Positions 25,590 to 36,938 of a DNA stretch of 64,000 nt are shown in pieces. The position numbers and the translations under genes were made by a program. Origin of the DNA: Betaproteobacteria bacterium (GTDB lineage: Bacteria > Pseudomonadota > Gammaproteobacteria > Burkholderiales > SG8-41). The DNA lies in assembly GCA_900299145.1 (NCBI GenBank), contig OMIN01000121.1:36564-100563 (forward strand), written 5' to 3'. Each line of letters starts with the position of its first letter. Positions within the stretch are counted from its first letter, which is position 1. Below the pieces are notes generated by a model that worked only from the letters and a program-made list of their open reading frames with translations, had not been told where the DNA came from and did no database searches.

Positions 25590-25625
25590 AGCAGTGGGGT
25601 TAAATAGAGCCTGACCCCTTTGATT
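25590..25625. repeat. Fragment resembling GGGGTCAGGCTC repeat sequence
   Basis: The stretch agagcctgacccctttga (reverse complement tcaaaggggtcaggctct) resembles the GGGGTCAGGCTC-type sequence that commonly surrounds REP-associated tyrosine transposase elements. No transposase is present. It forms the last codons of the adjoining gene. Confidence 0.4.
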
Positions 25626-26202
25626 CAACGTACACACTGAAGTCATTTGCACATGTCTGGTAAATAAATGCAATACCAACCGAAACGGTGCTATTGAATC
25701 TATAACTTACGTTATGAAACGGGTGATCCTGGCGTGCAGGTAGGTGCGTGGAACGGCGTTCACGCACCCCTTCACCATAGCGCACACTCAAATCATCGAG
25801 CGTGATACAGACCCGCGTTGCGTCAAGCGACACGACGAGTTGTTGTTGTATCCGCGCCTCAAAGGGAATGATGAACCAGCTTGCGGTAGCACTGCCATTC
25901 ATTGGCGATATGGCAGCGGCAGGGTAAAGAACATAGAGCACTCTCGCCTTATCCCCTGCTTGCTTGTAGGATCCAACCTTGAGCGCCTTCGTCAGCATCT
26001 CCAAATCCGACAAATCCCGCCGCGCCACAATCGTATCGATCAACTCAAATATTGCAGCCTTCGCCGCATCGTCAGCGGGCTTAACCTCGGATGCCGGCGC
26101 GCGCTCCCGCACGGCTTCGGCGGCAGAGGCGTCCATCGCCCCAAACATCAAAAACAAACCCAACGGCCAATACAGCCAGCTTCGCCGATCTTGTTTAAAC
26201 AT
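25600..26202 (-). CDS. Secreted hypothetical protein with a repeat-derived C-terminus
   Basis: About 200 residues from the ATG giving MFKQDRRSW, which follows gaaggaga; the track ORF adds five residues. Signal peptide WLYWPLGLFLMFGAMDASA, then a helical segment (AIFELIDTIVARRDLSDLEMLTKAL) and a beta-rich domain (SWFIIPFEARIQQQLVVSLDATRVCITLDDL). Not recognised. The final residues ESKGSGSI are encoded by a GGGGTCAGGCTC-type repeat, so the original C-terminus may have been replaced or cut. GC content is lower than in neighbouring genes. Confidence 0.5.
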   Translation of the reverse strand: MFKQDRRSWLYWPLGLFLMFGAMDASAAEAVRERAPASEVKPADDAAKAAIFELIDTIVARRDLSDLEMLTKALKVGSYKQAGDKARVLYVLYPAAAISPMNGSATASWFIIPFEARIQQQLVVSLDATRVCITLDDLSVRYGEGVRERRSTHLPARQDHPFHNVSYRFNSTVSVGIAFIYQTCANDFSVYVESKGSGSI

Positions 26203-26362
26203 TGTGCTCTCCTTCAATCATTGCACTCATCCGCTCGCTTGATTCTGGCGACGACTGAGTTTTCCTTCTAACTCAACATCAATAATCTTGTTCCTCGTCG
26301 CTAGACTTGGCCAATTTGAAACCCATCAAGCTATCGGTAAATAATTGTTTTAAAACCATTGG
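26203..26362. other. Intergenic stretch with no gene
   Basis: AT-rich sequence upstream of the secreted hypothetical gene. It holds a likely dispersed-repeat copy near 26337 and presumably the promoter of the leftward gene; no further features seen. Confidence 0.5.
26337..26357 (-). repeat. AT-rich dispersed repeat, degenerate copy
   Basis: Minus-strand core ttttaaaacaattatttac, recognisable but with several differences from consensus. Confidence 0.4.
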
Positions 26363-26521
26363 TTACAGATGTGTCCCGCTGCGTGCGCTGACACTGCGAT
26401 TTGAAATCCCGCGTTGCAAGTGAATCGTCTCCCCCGCCTGCGACACCCCATCACTATTGGCATCCTGCCAAACCCCAAAGCGGCTAAAGAGGGCATCGCC
26501 CGCGTCCAGCCTCAAGGCTGA
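26363..26521 (-). pseudogene. Fragment of a large Ca-binding repeat protein
   Basis: An open frame of about 50 codons without a start reads LDAGDALFSRFGVWQDANSDGVSQAGE. The FGVWQDANxDGVxxAGE pattern with its D-x-N-x-D-G calcium loop is a mark of giant RTX, cadherin-like or hemolysin-type proteins. The rest of such a gene is absent on both sides: to the right the CinA-like gene begins at once. It is a decayed 3' remnant. Below the length limit of the ORF track. Confidence 0.6.
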
Positions 26522-27283
26522 CTAGCCCCCAAACTTCGGCGCATCCACCCAAGGAAAATTCATCGCCGTCACGCCGGCCTTCAATTCAGCAATTGCCTGC
26601 TCAACTTGTGCGGGATTCCCGCGCGCACCCAGCTCGATAAACCGCTCCGGCGACACACGCGGCAGGCTGAACACTTTCACCGCCGCGTATTTGCCCTGCA
26701 CGGCTTTCATCAAATCAATCAGCAGGCTCTCACCCGCCTCGCGCACGATGATGGCGGATTCGCCGATGCGATTGGCGTCGAACAGGTGCTTGTAGTGCGT
26801 ATCGAGCACCCAGTCGATCATCGGCCACGCCATTTGCGGAAAGCCCGGCACGAAGTAAACGTTTTTGTAGTTAAAGCCGGGGATGCGGTTGAACGAATTG
26901 GGAATGATGTTCGAGCCTTCGGGGTACGTGCCCATTTCCAGCCGCTGCGGCGTGACGCCCTTGGGGTCGTCGATGAAGCGCGCGCGGATTTCCGCTTCGG
27001 CATCCGGGTGCAGTTTTAGCCCGACGCCCGCGGCGTTGGCGGCGCACTGGCGCGTGTGATCGTCGGGGGTTGCACCGATGCCGCCGAAGCTGAACACGAT
27101 GTCTTCCATGGTGAACACGCGCTTTAACGTGGCGGTAATCAGCGGCGTGTCGTCGCCAAGGTATTGCGCCCACGCCAGTTCCAGCCCGCGCGCGGACAGC
27201 GCCCCGATCAATTTCGCCATGTGTTTATCCTGCCGCTTGCCCGACAGGATTTCGTCACCGATGATGATTGCGCCAAATTTCAT
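26522..27283 (-). CDS. Competence/damage-inducible protein A-like molybdopterin-binding-domain protein
   Basis: About 253 residues. The MoaB/Mog-type fold is clear: GAIIIGDEILSGKRQDKHMAKLIGALSARG at the start, VFSFGGIGATPDDHTRQCAA (the GGxGxTxDD signature) and later VYFVPGFPQMAWPM. It has the N-terminal CinA domain only; the C-terminal NMN deamidase domain is missing, as in the short CinA-like proteins common in proteobacteria. Likely acts on nucleotide pyrophosphates such as ADP-ribose, by family knowledge. Start ATG has agcagcaatg upstream, weak ribosome site. Confidence 0.87.
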   Translation of the reverse strand: MKFGAIIIGDEILSGKRQDKHMAKLIGALSARGLELAWAQYLGDDTPLITATLKRVFTMEDIVFSFGGIGATPDDHTRQCAANAAGVGLKLHPDAEAEIRARFIDDPKGVTPQRLEMGTYPEGSNIIPNSFNRIPGFNYKNVYFVPGFPQMAWPMIDWVLDTHYKHLFDANRIGESAIIVREAGESLLIDLMKAVQGKYAAVKVFSLPRVSPERFIELGARGNPAQVEQAIAELKAGVTAMNFPWVDAPKFGG

Positions 27284-27344
27284 TGCTGCTCCAATTCATG
27301 CCTGGTTTAGCGTTGGCGCAAGGCGCCGGTGGCCCGGCTTGCGC

Positions 27345-27773
27345 TCAACTGTGGATGTAACTCTCCAACTGCCGGATGGTTTCCTCGCGGTCGGCGATCA
27401 CTTCCTTGATCAAATCGCCGATCGACAGCACGCCCGCGAGTTTGCCGGCGTCGACCACCGGCAGATGACGAATGCGGTGCTGCGTCATCAACGCCATGCA
27501 GTCTTCGACGGATTGCGAGGATTGTACCGTGATTACCCGCGCCGTCATGATGTCACGCACCGGCGTATCCTGCGACGAGCGGCCCAGCAGAATCACCTTG
27601 CGCGCGTAATCGCGCTCGGACACCATGCCTGCCAATCGCCCGTCTTCCAGCACCACCAGCGCGCCGATGCCTTTTTCCGCCATCACGCGTATGGCCGCCA
27701 GCACGCTGTCGCCCGGCGCCACCGCAAACACCGCGCCGCCCTTCGTCTGCAATAACTGTTTCACTGTTTTCAT
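27345..27773 (-). CDS. Tandem CBS-domain protein
   Basis: About 142 residues made of two CBS domains: residues about 10-65 (DSVLAAIRVMAEKGIGALVVLEDGRLAGMVSERD) and 75-135 (MTARVITVQSSQSVEDCMALMTQHRIRHLPVVDAGKLAGVLSIGDLI). CBS pairs bind adenosine nucleotides and act as regulators. No attached catalytic domain. Short stand-alone proteins of this type are common in betaproteobacteria. It lies 61 bp upstream of the CinA-like gene on the same strand. Confidence 0.92.
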   Translation of the reverse strand: MKTVKQLLQTKGGAVFAVAPGDSVLAAIRVMAEKGIGALVVLEDGRLAGMVSERDYARKVILLGRSSQDTPVRDIMTARVITVQSSQSVEDCMALMTQHRIRHLPVVDAGKLAGVLSIGDLIKEVIADREETIRQLESYIHS

Positions 27774-27939
27774 CGCTGCCTCCGTTAAAGTTGGCCTGCC
27801 ACGAAACGCCTTTGAAACCAGAAGCTACCGCACGTTCAGTGTAGTCCCGTTTTCATCACGCGAAAAGCGGCGGTGTGAATGTGGCGGAATTTACGGGTAC
27901 CATCACGCCCATCCAATCAGCCCGCAAAGGAATGGCGCC

Positions 27940-29661
27940 ATGGCGAAGGTCAACAGTTTTCTCAAGGATCTGTGGCGGCTCACCAAACCCTACTGGTTCT
28001 CCGACGAAAAGGTGCAGGCGCGCGCGCTGCTGGCGCTGATCATCGCCATCAATCTGGGGCTGGTTTATCTGGAAGTGCAATTTAACCAGTGGAACAACGG
28101 TTTCTATAATTCTCTACAAAACAAAGACTTACCAGAATTCTACCGATTGCTTTGGCAATTCACCGGGCTGGCGGTCATTTTCATCATCGCCTCGGTCTAT
28201 CAGCTTTATTTCAACCAGATGCTGCAAATCCGCTGGCGGCGCTGGCTCACAGATCACTACCTTAACGACTGGATCGCGGGCCGCACCTACTATCGGCTGC
28301 AACTCGCGGGCGACACCGATAACCCCGATCAACGCATCGCCGATGACCTTGCACAATTCGTCGACCGCACGCTGAATCTCACGCTGGGCTTCATGTCGGC
28401 AGTAGTGACGCTCGGTTCATTCCTGACGATTTTGTGGGGCCTGTCCGGCGCGGTGAGCTTCACGCTGGGCGGCCATGACATCGAGATTCAAGGCTATATG
28501 GTGTGGGTCGCGCTGATCTACGCTGTGGTGGGCACGTGGCTCATGCATTTGATTGGCCGGCCGCTGATTCCGCTCAATTTCGAGCAACAAAAGGTCGAAG
28601 CCAACTTTCGTTTTTCGCTGATTCGCTTTCGCGAAAACGCCGAGGGCATTGCCCTGCACCGGGGCGAGGCCGGAGAGATACGCGGCTTGCGCGAGCGCTT
28701 TGGCGCAGTAGCCACCAACTGGTGGGACATCATGAAGCGGCAGAAGAAGCTCACGTGGTTTCGCGCGGGCTATTCACAGATCGCGATCATTTTCCCCTTC
28801 GTGGTGGCGGCGCCACGCTACTTTTCAGGCCAGATCAAACTCGGTGATTTGATGCAGACCGCCTCTGCTTTTGGTCAGGTACAAGGAGCGCTGTCGTGGT
28901 TTGTTACGGCCTACACGCAACTTGCCTCATGGAAAGCCACGGTAGACCGGCTCACAGGCTTTAAGGCCGCGATGCAACACGCTCAGGAGGCTCGCGCCAG
29001 CGAACCGGGCATTGTCACTGCCACCAGCAACGATACCAGCGTCAGCGGCGACAACATCGAATTACGTCTGCCCAACGGCTCGACGCTGGTCACTCCGTTC
29101 ACCGTGAAATTCGACGCCGGACAATCGGTACTGATCACCGGCGCGTCGGGCAGCGGCAAGAGCACCGTGTTCCGCGCGCTGGCTGGCCTGTGGCCATGGG
29201 GCCGTGGCACGGTGCATCTGCCGGCGGGCAAACGCGTAATGTTCCTGCCGCAAAAGCCGTATCTGATTATTGGCACACTGCGCACGCAGCTCGCCTACCC
29301 ATCGCCGCCCGACGCCTACACGGACGCCGATTTTGTGCGCGTGCTCACCGACTGCGACCTGCCACACCTCGCAAAACGCCTTGATGAAGAACAGCACTGG
29401 GCGCAACAACTCTCCGGCGGCGAACAGCAACGTGTCGCCTTCGCCCGCGCCCTGCTCGCCAAACCCGACTGGCTGTTCATGGACGAAGGCACGGCATCAC
29501 TGGATGAAGCCACCGAAGCCCGGCTCTACGGGCTGCTGCGCGAACAGTTGCCGAGCACCACCGTGGTCAGCATCGGGCACCGCCCGGCGCTGGCACAATA
29601 CCACCAGCGGCGGCTTTCATTGGTGAAGGAAAATGGCGTGGGGCGGTTGGTGCTGGCGTAA
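27940..29661 (+). CDS. SbmA/BacA-like ABC transporter, fused permease and ATPase
   Basis: About 573 residues from the ATG giving MAKVNSFLKDLWRLTKPYW, preceded by AAAGGA; the longer track ORF reads through the CBS promoter region. Residues 1-330 form the ABC_membrane_2 region with about six membrane segments and conserved WRRWLTDHYLNDWI and NPDQRIADDL. The ATPase half has GASGSGKST (Walker A), LSGGEQQRVAFARALL and WLFMDEGTASLDEATE. Members export or import peptides, vitamin B12 or very-long-chain fatty-acid derivatives. It stands alone and is followed by a dispersed repeat. Confidence 0.9.
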   Translation: MAKVNSFLKDLWRLTKPYWFSDEKVQARALLALIIAINLGLVYLEVQFNQWNNGFYNSLQNKDLPEFYRLLWQFTGLAVIFIIASVYQLYFNQMLQIRWRRWLTDHYLNDWIAGRTYYRLQLAGDTDNPDQRIADDLAQFVDRTLNLTLGFMSAVVTLGSFLTILWGLSGAVSFTLGGHDIEIQGYMVWVALIYAVVGTWLMHLIGRPLIPLNFEQQKVEANFRFSLIRFRENAEGIALHRGEAGEIRGLRERFGAVATNWWDIMKRQKKLTWFRAGYSQIAIIFPFVVAAPRYFSGQIKLGDLMQTASAFGQVQGALSWFVTAYTQLASWKATVDRLTGFKAAMQHAQEARASEPGIVTATSNDTSVSGDNIELRLPNGSTLVTPFTVKFDAGQSVLITGASGSGKSTVFRALAGLWPWGRGTVHLPAGKRVMFLPQKPYLIIGTLRTQLAYPSPPDAYTDADFVRVLTDCDLPHLAKRLDEEQHWAQQLSGGEQQRVAFARALLAKPDWLFMDEGTASLDEATEARLYGLLREQLPSTTVVSIGHRPALAQYHQRRLSLVKENGVGRLVLA

Positions 29662-29723
29662 TCGCCGGATATCCGGTGACCAAATTCACGCCACGTCACG
29701 CCATGCCAAGCACGCAAAGAGAT

Positions 29724-29752
29724 CCAAAAAACATCAATAAAACAAATACTTA
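29724..29752 (+). repeat. AT-rich dispersed repeat, copy 10
   Basis: Core aataaaacaaatacttaa, lying between two convergent genes and touching the stop codon of the leftward one. Confidence 0.7.
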
Positions 29753-29754
29753 AA

Positions 29755-30627
29755 TTACTTCCGGCCAAGCCCCTCCAGCACCTCGATCAGCACCGCAAGA
29801 TCGCTCGTGCCCTCGCCGCGCCCGATCGCCGCGTTGATGTGCTGCATGGTGACGGCGGCCGCCGGAGCCGCCGCGCCGAGTTCATGCACAAGGCCCAGCG
29901 CGATGTTCATGTCCTTGTGATAGAGCCGCGTGTCGATGCCGTTGGCGAAGTTGCGCTCGACCATGCGCTTGCCGAAAACATCCAGCACGCGGCTTGATGC
30001 GATGCCGCCCATCAGCACCTCGCGCACCGTCGCCGGATCCACACCGCAGCGTTTGGCCAGCGCCAGCGCTTCCGCCGCGCCCTGCGCCGTCACCAGCAGC
30101 AGCAGCTGATTACACGCCTTGGTGATTTGCCCGGCGCCACTGTCGCCGACACGAATGATGGTTTTGCCCATGCAGGCGAAGAGTGGCTTTACGCGCTCGA
30201 AAACCTCTGGCTTGCCGCCGGCCATGATCGCCAGCGTAGCCGCTTCCGCACCCGCGGGGCCGCCGGAGACCGGCGCGTCGAGCATGTCCACGCCCTGCTT
30301 AGCCAGTTCCGCCGCCACGCGCCGCGCTACCGTCGGCGAAATGGTTTCCATGTCCACCAGCACACTGCCGCGCTTCAAGCCGTGTGCAATGCCTTCCTCA
30401 CCAAGCACGACGCTTTCAACGTCCTGCGAGCTTGTCACCATGGTGAATATCACTTCGCACTGCGCGGCCAGCGCTGCCGGCGTGTCATAGAGTGTGGCGC
30501 CAGCCGCCACCAGAGGCGCAGCCGATTCCGCGCGCCGCGCATAAACGCCCATGGCGTGCCCGTGCTTCATCAAATGCAGCGCCATCGGGCGCCCCATCGC
30601 GCCCAAACCTACGAAACCTAACTTCAT
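29755..30627 (-). CDS. 3-hydroxyisobutyrate dehydrogenase-family NAD(P) oxidoreductase
   Basis: About 290 residues. N-terminal Rossmann motif GLGAMGRPMALHL, substrate signature DAPVSGGPAGAEAATLAIM and catalytic Lys region GAGQITKACNQLLL, followed by the helical C-terminal domain. The family includes 3-hydroxyisobutyrate and tartronate semialdehyde reductases (GarR/GlxR), so it acts on a beta-hydroxyacid. A methylmalonate-semialdehyde dehydrogenase is encoded elsewhere in this window (42585..44120), which would be the next step of valine breakdown, but the two are 12 kb apart. Confidence 0.88.
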   Translation of the reverse strand: MKLGFVGLGAMGRPMALHLMKHGHAMGVYARRAESAAPLVAAGATLYDTPAALAAQCEVIFTMVTSSQDVESVVLGEEGIAHGLKRGSVLVDMETISPTVARRVAAELAKQGVDMLDAPVSGGPAGAEAATLAIMAGGKPEVFERVKPLFACMGKTIIRVGDSGAGQITKACNQLLLLVTAQGAAEALALAKRCGVDPATVREVLMGGIASSRVLDVFGKRMVERNFANGIDTRLYHKDMNIALGLVHELGAAAPAAAVTMQHINAAIGRGEGTSDLAVLIEVLEGLGRK

Positions 30628-30638
30628 GATTTTATTAA

Positions 30639-33362
<2,724 letters not shown>

Positions 33363-33379
33363 AGTTAGCCAGTCGCTGC

Positions 33380-34540
33380 TTAATCGCCAATGCAGGTAAT
33401 GGTCATGGTCTGGTTGTGCAGCTTGCATTCAGGCGCGCCAACGTAGGGGCTGATTTCGCCGTTGGAGTAAAAGCCTGTCAACACGGTGTGTTCGCCGAAT
33501 ACCTTTGCAACTGCTTCGACTTCCTCATCCACGCGCCCGCCCATCACGAGCTTGCGTCCGACGCAGCTGACCAGCAGCGCGAGGCCGCGCGCGCCACTCT
33601 TTTGCGCATTGCGCGCCGCTGCCGCCGCCGCATTGGCCGCAGCTTCCGCGCCGTCGACCAGCGCGTCGGTGCTCGCGCTCATCAGCCGCAGATAGCCGCC
33701 CTCGACGATATCGCCGGCGAGTGTCAGGCTGCCGGCCTTTTCATCCACGCCCAGTATGGTGCGGATCAATCCCGTCTCGCTATGATCCTTGCCCAGCATG
33801 GCAAATGGGAACAGCAGCCCGGAACCCGGCAGGTCGCGCGCATAGTCGCCGAGATAGCGTTTGTAAATACGCAGCGCCGGTTCGCCATCAAGTTCATACA
33901 ACACATTGGCTTTCGCACGTGTCACCAGACGCGTCGCGCCAAACGGCTGCCAGCCACCAAACGAGCCGTGCGACAACGTGATCGATGAACCGTAAAAACC
34001 CACGCCCAATACGCATTTATCCGTCACCCTGCCGCCGCACAACACCCATGTGTGCTGAAATTTGCCACCGTCTCCGGCAAGCCCGCCGGTGAGCGTGACA
34101 CCCGCGCCCACAGCTTGCACAATGCCTTCGATCAGCGCGCTGCCATTGATGTTCACGCCCTGCCCCAGCACCAGAATCGAGTGCAACGCCTTCCCCTCGT
34201 GCGTCCCCGCGAGCTTTTCGCCCAAACGCCGGCCCGCCTCCGCGGAGTCTTCCATGCCATTGATTTCGACACACCCCACGCGAAAATCCGGCTGCCTGAA
34301 ACGCACCGCCGTCATCACCACGCTGTCATCAAACACATTGCTGCCAACAATTTCACCGGCAGTACTGCAGCCGACGAGTTGTGCGCGTGGAAACTGTTCA
34401 CGCAGCAGGGCGGGCAAGGCCGCATCCGTCATTCGGCTCACCGAGCCGAACACCAGCACCAGATGCGGATCAAGCCGTGTCAGCGACGCCAACTCGCCAG
34501 CATTGGGCGCCGCCTGACAATGGGCTTGTGCGATTTCCAT
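33380..34540 (-). CDS. FIST signal-transduction sensor protein
   Basis: About 386 residues. FIST_N region (LVFGSVSRMTDAALPALLREQFPRAQLVGCSTAGEI, GGLAGDGGKFQHTWVLCGG) and FIST_C region (ALLVSCVGRKLVMGGRVDEE, LTGFYSNGEISPYVGAPECKLHNQTMTIT) cover the whole protein. FIST domains are thought to bind small ligands such as amino acids and are often encoded beside histidine kinases. Here the hybrid kinase begins 17 bp downstream, so the two form a sensor module. Cytoplasmic. Confidence 0.93.
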   Translation of the reverse strand: MEIAQAHCQAAPNAGELASLTRLDPHLVLVFGSVSRMTDAALPALLREQFPRAQLVGCSTAGEIVGSNVFDDSVVMTAVRFRQPDFRVGCVEINGMEDSAEAGRRLGEKLAGTHEGKALHSILVLGQGVNINGSALIEGIVQAVGAGVTLTGGLAGDGGKFQHTWVLCGGRVTDKCVLGVGFYGSSITLSHGSFGGWQPFGATRLVTRAKANVLYELDGEPALRIYKRYLGDYARDLPGSGLLFPFAMLGKDHSETGLIRTILGVDEKAGSLTLAGDIVEGGYLRLMSASTDALVDGAEAAANAAAAAARNAQKSGARGLALLVSCVGRKLVMGGRVDEEVEAVAKVFGEHTVLTGFYSNGEISPYVGAPECKLHNQTMTITCIGD

Positions 34541-34586
34541 AATTTATCTCCAGCCGTTTGCAGGCACGGAACAACAGCGCGCCCCA

Positions 34587-34614
34587 CAAAATCAATAAAA
34601 ACAGATACTTATAT
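34587..34614 (+). repeat. AT-rich dispersed repeat, copy 12
   Basis: Core aataaaaacagatacttat, identical to copy 8, directly beyond the stop codon of the leftward dehydrogenase gene. Confidence 0.8.
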
Positions 34615-34615
34615 T

Positions 34616-35596
34616 CTATTTTCCGGGCAACAATTCCCGGTTCACCAGATTCGGCGGAGCGCCGCCGATGAGCGCCGCGACCAGATTTTTCGCCGCCAGC
34701 ATCGCCATCGCGCGGCGCGTCGCCTCGGTGGAGCTACCGATATGTGGCGCCAGCACCACGTTTTTCAATTCCAGAAATCCGGGATTGAGTTTGGGCTCGC
34801 CCTCGAATACGTCGAGCCCGGCCGCGCGGATCACGCCGTTTTTCAGCGCTTCGATCAGCGCCGCGTCATCAATCACGCCGCCTCGCGTGGAGTTAATCAA
34901 AATCGCGCCGGGCTTCATTTTTGCCAACGCTTTCGCGTCGATCAGGTGATGCGTATCCGGCGAATACGGCATTTGCAGCACCACGAAATCCGACTGTGCG
35001 AGCAATTCATCCATGCTGCGGTACGCCGCATCCAGCCGCTGTTCGATTTCTGCCGCCACGCGTGAACGGTTGTGATAAATCACCTTCATGTCGAAACCGC
35101 GCGCGCGTTTGGCAATAGCTTGCCCGATGCGGCCCATGCCGATGATGCCGAGCGTGGCGTGATGCACGTCCACCCCAAGCCATTGCTTCAGCTTCCAGCC
35201 CGTCCACTCGCCCTTGCGGATGTACGCCTCGACTTCCGTTACGCGCCGCGCGGTGGCGAGCATCAGCGCAAACGCAAGATCAGCCGTACTGTCGTCGAGC
35301 ACGCCGGGCGTGTTCGTCACCTGTATGCCTCGTGCCGTGCACGCCGTGACATCAATGTTGTTATAGCCAACGGCAATATTGGCCACGGCCTTCAGGCGCG
35401 GCGCAGCGCCGAGCAGCGCGGCATCCACCTTGTCTGTCAGCGCGCACATCAGGCCGTCCTGTCCGGCGAGGCGCTCGGCCAGCGCCTGTGGCGTGTAGGG
35501 CTGATCGGCCTGATTGGCGTCAACTTCGCAGTGTTGCTGGAGAAAATCAATAGTGTCGTCGAACACTTCTCGGGTAATGGTGATGCGGGGTTTCAT
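34616..35596 (-). CDS. D-2-hydroxyacid dehydrogenase (glyoxylate/hydroxypyruvate reductase type)
   Basis: About 326 residues. Substrate lobe NIAVGYNNIDVTACTARGIQVTNTPGVLDDSTADLAFALML, cofactor motif GMGRIGQAIAKRARGF, Arg block NSTRGGVIDD, Glu block GLDVFEGEP and catalytic His LAPHIGSST. This resembles GhrB/TkrA-like glyoxylate reductases. The ATG overlaps the stop of the broken MFS gene by four bases, so it was probably coupled to that transporter. The second 2-hydroxyacid dehydrogenase in the window (5077..6042) is more divergent. Confidence 0.9.
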   Translation of the reverse strand: MKPRITITREVFDDTIDFLQQHCEVDANQADQPYTPQALAERLAGQDGLMCALTDKVDAALLGAAPRLKAVANIAVGYNNIDVTACTARGIQVTNTPGVLDDSTADLAFALMLATARRVTEVEAYIRKGEWTGWKLKQWLGVDVHHATLGIIGMGRIGQAIAKRARGFDMKVIYHNRSRVAAEIEQRLDAAYRSMDELLAQSDFVVLQMPYSPDTHHLIDAKALAKMKPGAILINSTRGGVIDDAALIEALKNGVIRAAGLDVFEGEPKLNPGFLELKNVVLAPHIGSSTEATRRAMAMLAAKNLVAALIGGAPPNLVNRELLPGK

Positions 35597-36802
35597 GTTG
35601 GCTTGCCTGAATTTCGAGGTGCCCAGATGTTACGGCAATTGGTCTCGTGCACAAAGAGCGCACCGATGAATCCGATAACGGCAAAACACGCCACCGCCGA
35701 TAGCGCAAAGCGAAAATCCGCCATTGTGCCGACGTTCGCGCCTGCCTTGTGCCAGTCGAGCAGCGCGCCCGCCAGCGGCTGCAAAATGCCCGCCGCCAGA
35801 AATCCACCAGTGTTGGCCACACTGATCGCCATGCCGGCATGCGCGGGCGGGTTCACCTCTTTCGCCAGCGACCACGCAAACATGAATCCCGGCGCCACCG
35901 TGCCCGTCAGCACGCAAAGAGCAAACGTGCAGTCGGCCGGCACACCAATCAGCCATGTCGCCCACAAACCCAGATACAGGCCCGCAACTACCAGCAATAC
36001 GGGTTTACGTTGACGGCAACGGTCTGAAATGCGCGCCACGACCACACTCGATATCGCCAACGCGGCAATGATTACTGCGGCATGCTGGCTGGCTGCCGAC
36101 GCTGATTTCCCGTAGCCCTGCGTCAACAACGGCGCGAGCCACAGCCCGACAAAGCTCATATAACTGCCGGACAGCCCGAAGTTGACCCAGAACGCCGGCC
36201 ATGTCGCGCGGTTTTTCATCACTGCGACGAGATCGGCGCGCCAGTTGCGTGCGGCACTGTTTTGCGCGGCGGTGGACGGATGATCCGCCGCCAGCCAACC
36301 GGTCAGCGCGGCAACCAGCAACGACGCCGCGCCAACACCCACGAACACATCCCGCCACGACACCAGCGCCAGCAGCCACGCCAGCGGCACCGTTGCCGAC
36401 AGCGCACCGAGCAAACCGATGAAATTGACACCGCTCGTCAAACCACTGCGCGCAGACTTTCAGCAGGGCGACAAATGCTACTGACACGCCCAACCCGGCC
36501 AACGTGCGCCCGCAGGCCGCCGCCCAGAATGAATCTGACAGCCCGAACAAAATGGAACCGACGCCAGCGGCAAAACCGCCAGCGGTAAGCACGCGCTTGG
36601 GCCCCAGCGTATCCACCAACACGCCGGTGGGGATCTGCATCAACGTATAGACATAAAAATACGTCGCCGCCAGCGCACCCAGCGCTGCGCCGCTGACCGA
36701 GAACGCGCTCGTCAACTCACCCGCAATGGAGACCGGCGCGACACGGTGGAAAAACGACAAACTGAAGGCCGCACCACCGAGGGCGAAGACGAGCCAGCGC
36801 AT
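35593..36802 (-). pseudogene. MFS transporter interrupted by a frameshift
   Basis: Two overlapping frames together cover one transporter of about 400 residues. The N-terminal part (track ORF 36005..36802) runs from MRWLVFALGG through ALLKVCAQWFDE and then turns to nonsense; the C-terminal part (35593..36441) continues with SGVNFIGLLGALSATVPLAW to the end. At the junction (about 36435-36445) several residues expected between FDE and SGVNF (usually R-x-F-A-T or similar) are missing, so the lesion looks like a small deletion rather than a single-base error. A sequencing fault remains possible. The substrate is unknown; the paired dehydrogenase suggests an organic acid. Confidence 0.8.
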
Positions 36803-36811
36803 GCTTTAGTG

Positions 36812-36938
36812 GCGTGAGGCGTGAGACGTGAGACTTGAGAGGAAAGGTGTGAGGCGTGAGTCGCAGGCTAAGCGGGTTAACTACATTGCTTCAGCGACAC
36901 GCTTTGAGCCTCATGCCCCCCCCTCATGCCTCACGCTT
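36812..36938. repeat. Heptanucleotide repeat array with inverted arm (locus A)
   Basis: Seven consecutive 7-bp units from 36812 to 36860 (gcgtgag, gcgtgag, acgtgag, acttgag, aggaaag, gtgtgag, gcgtgag), followed after about 48 bp by units in the opposite sense (gcctcat, cctcat, gcctcacgc). The arms could pair. Confidence 0.7.
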
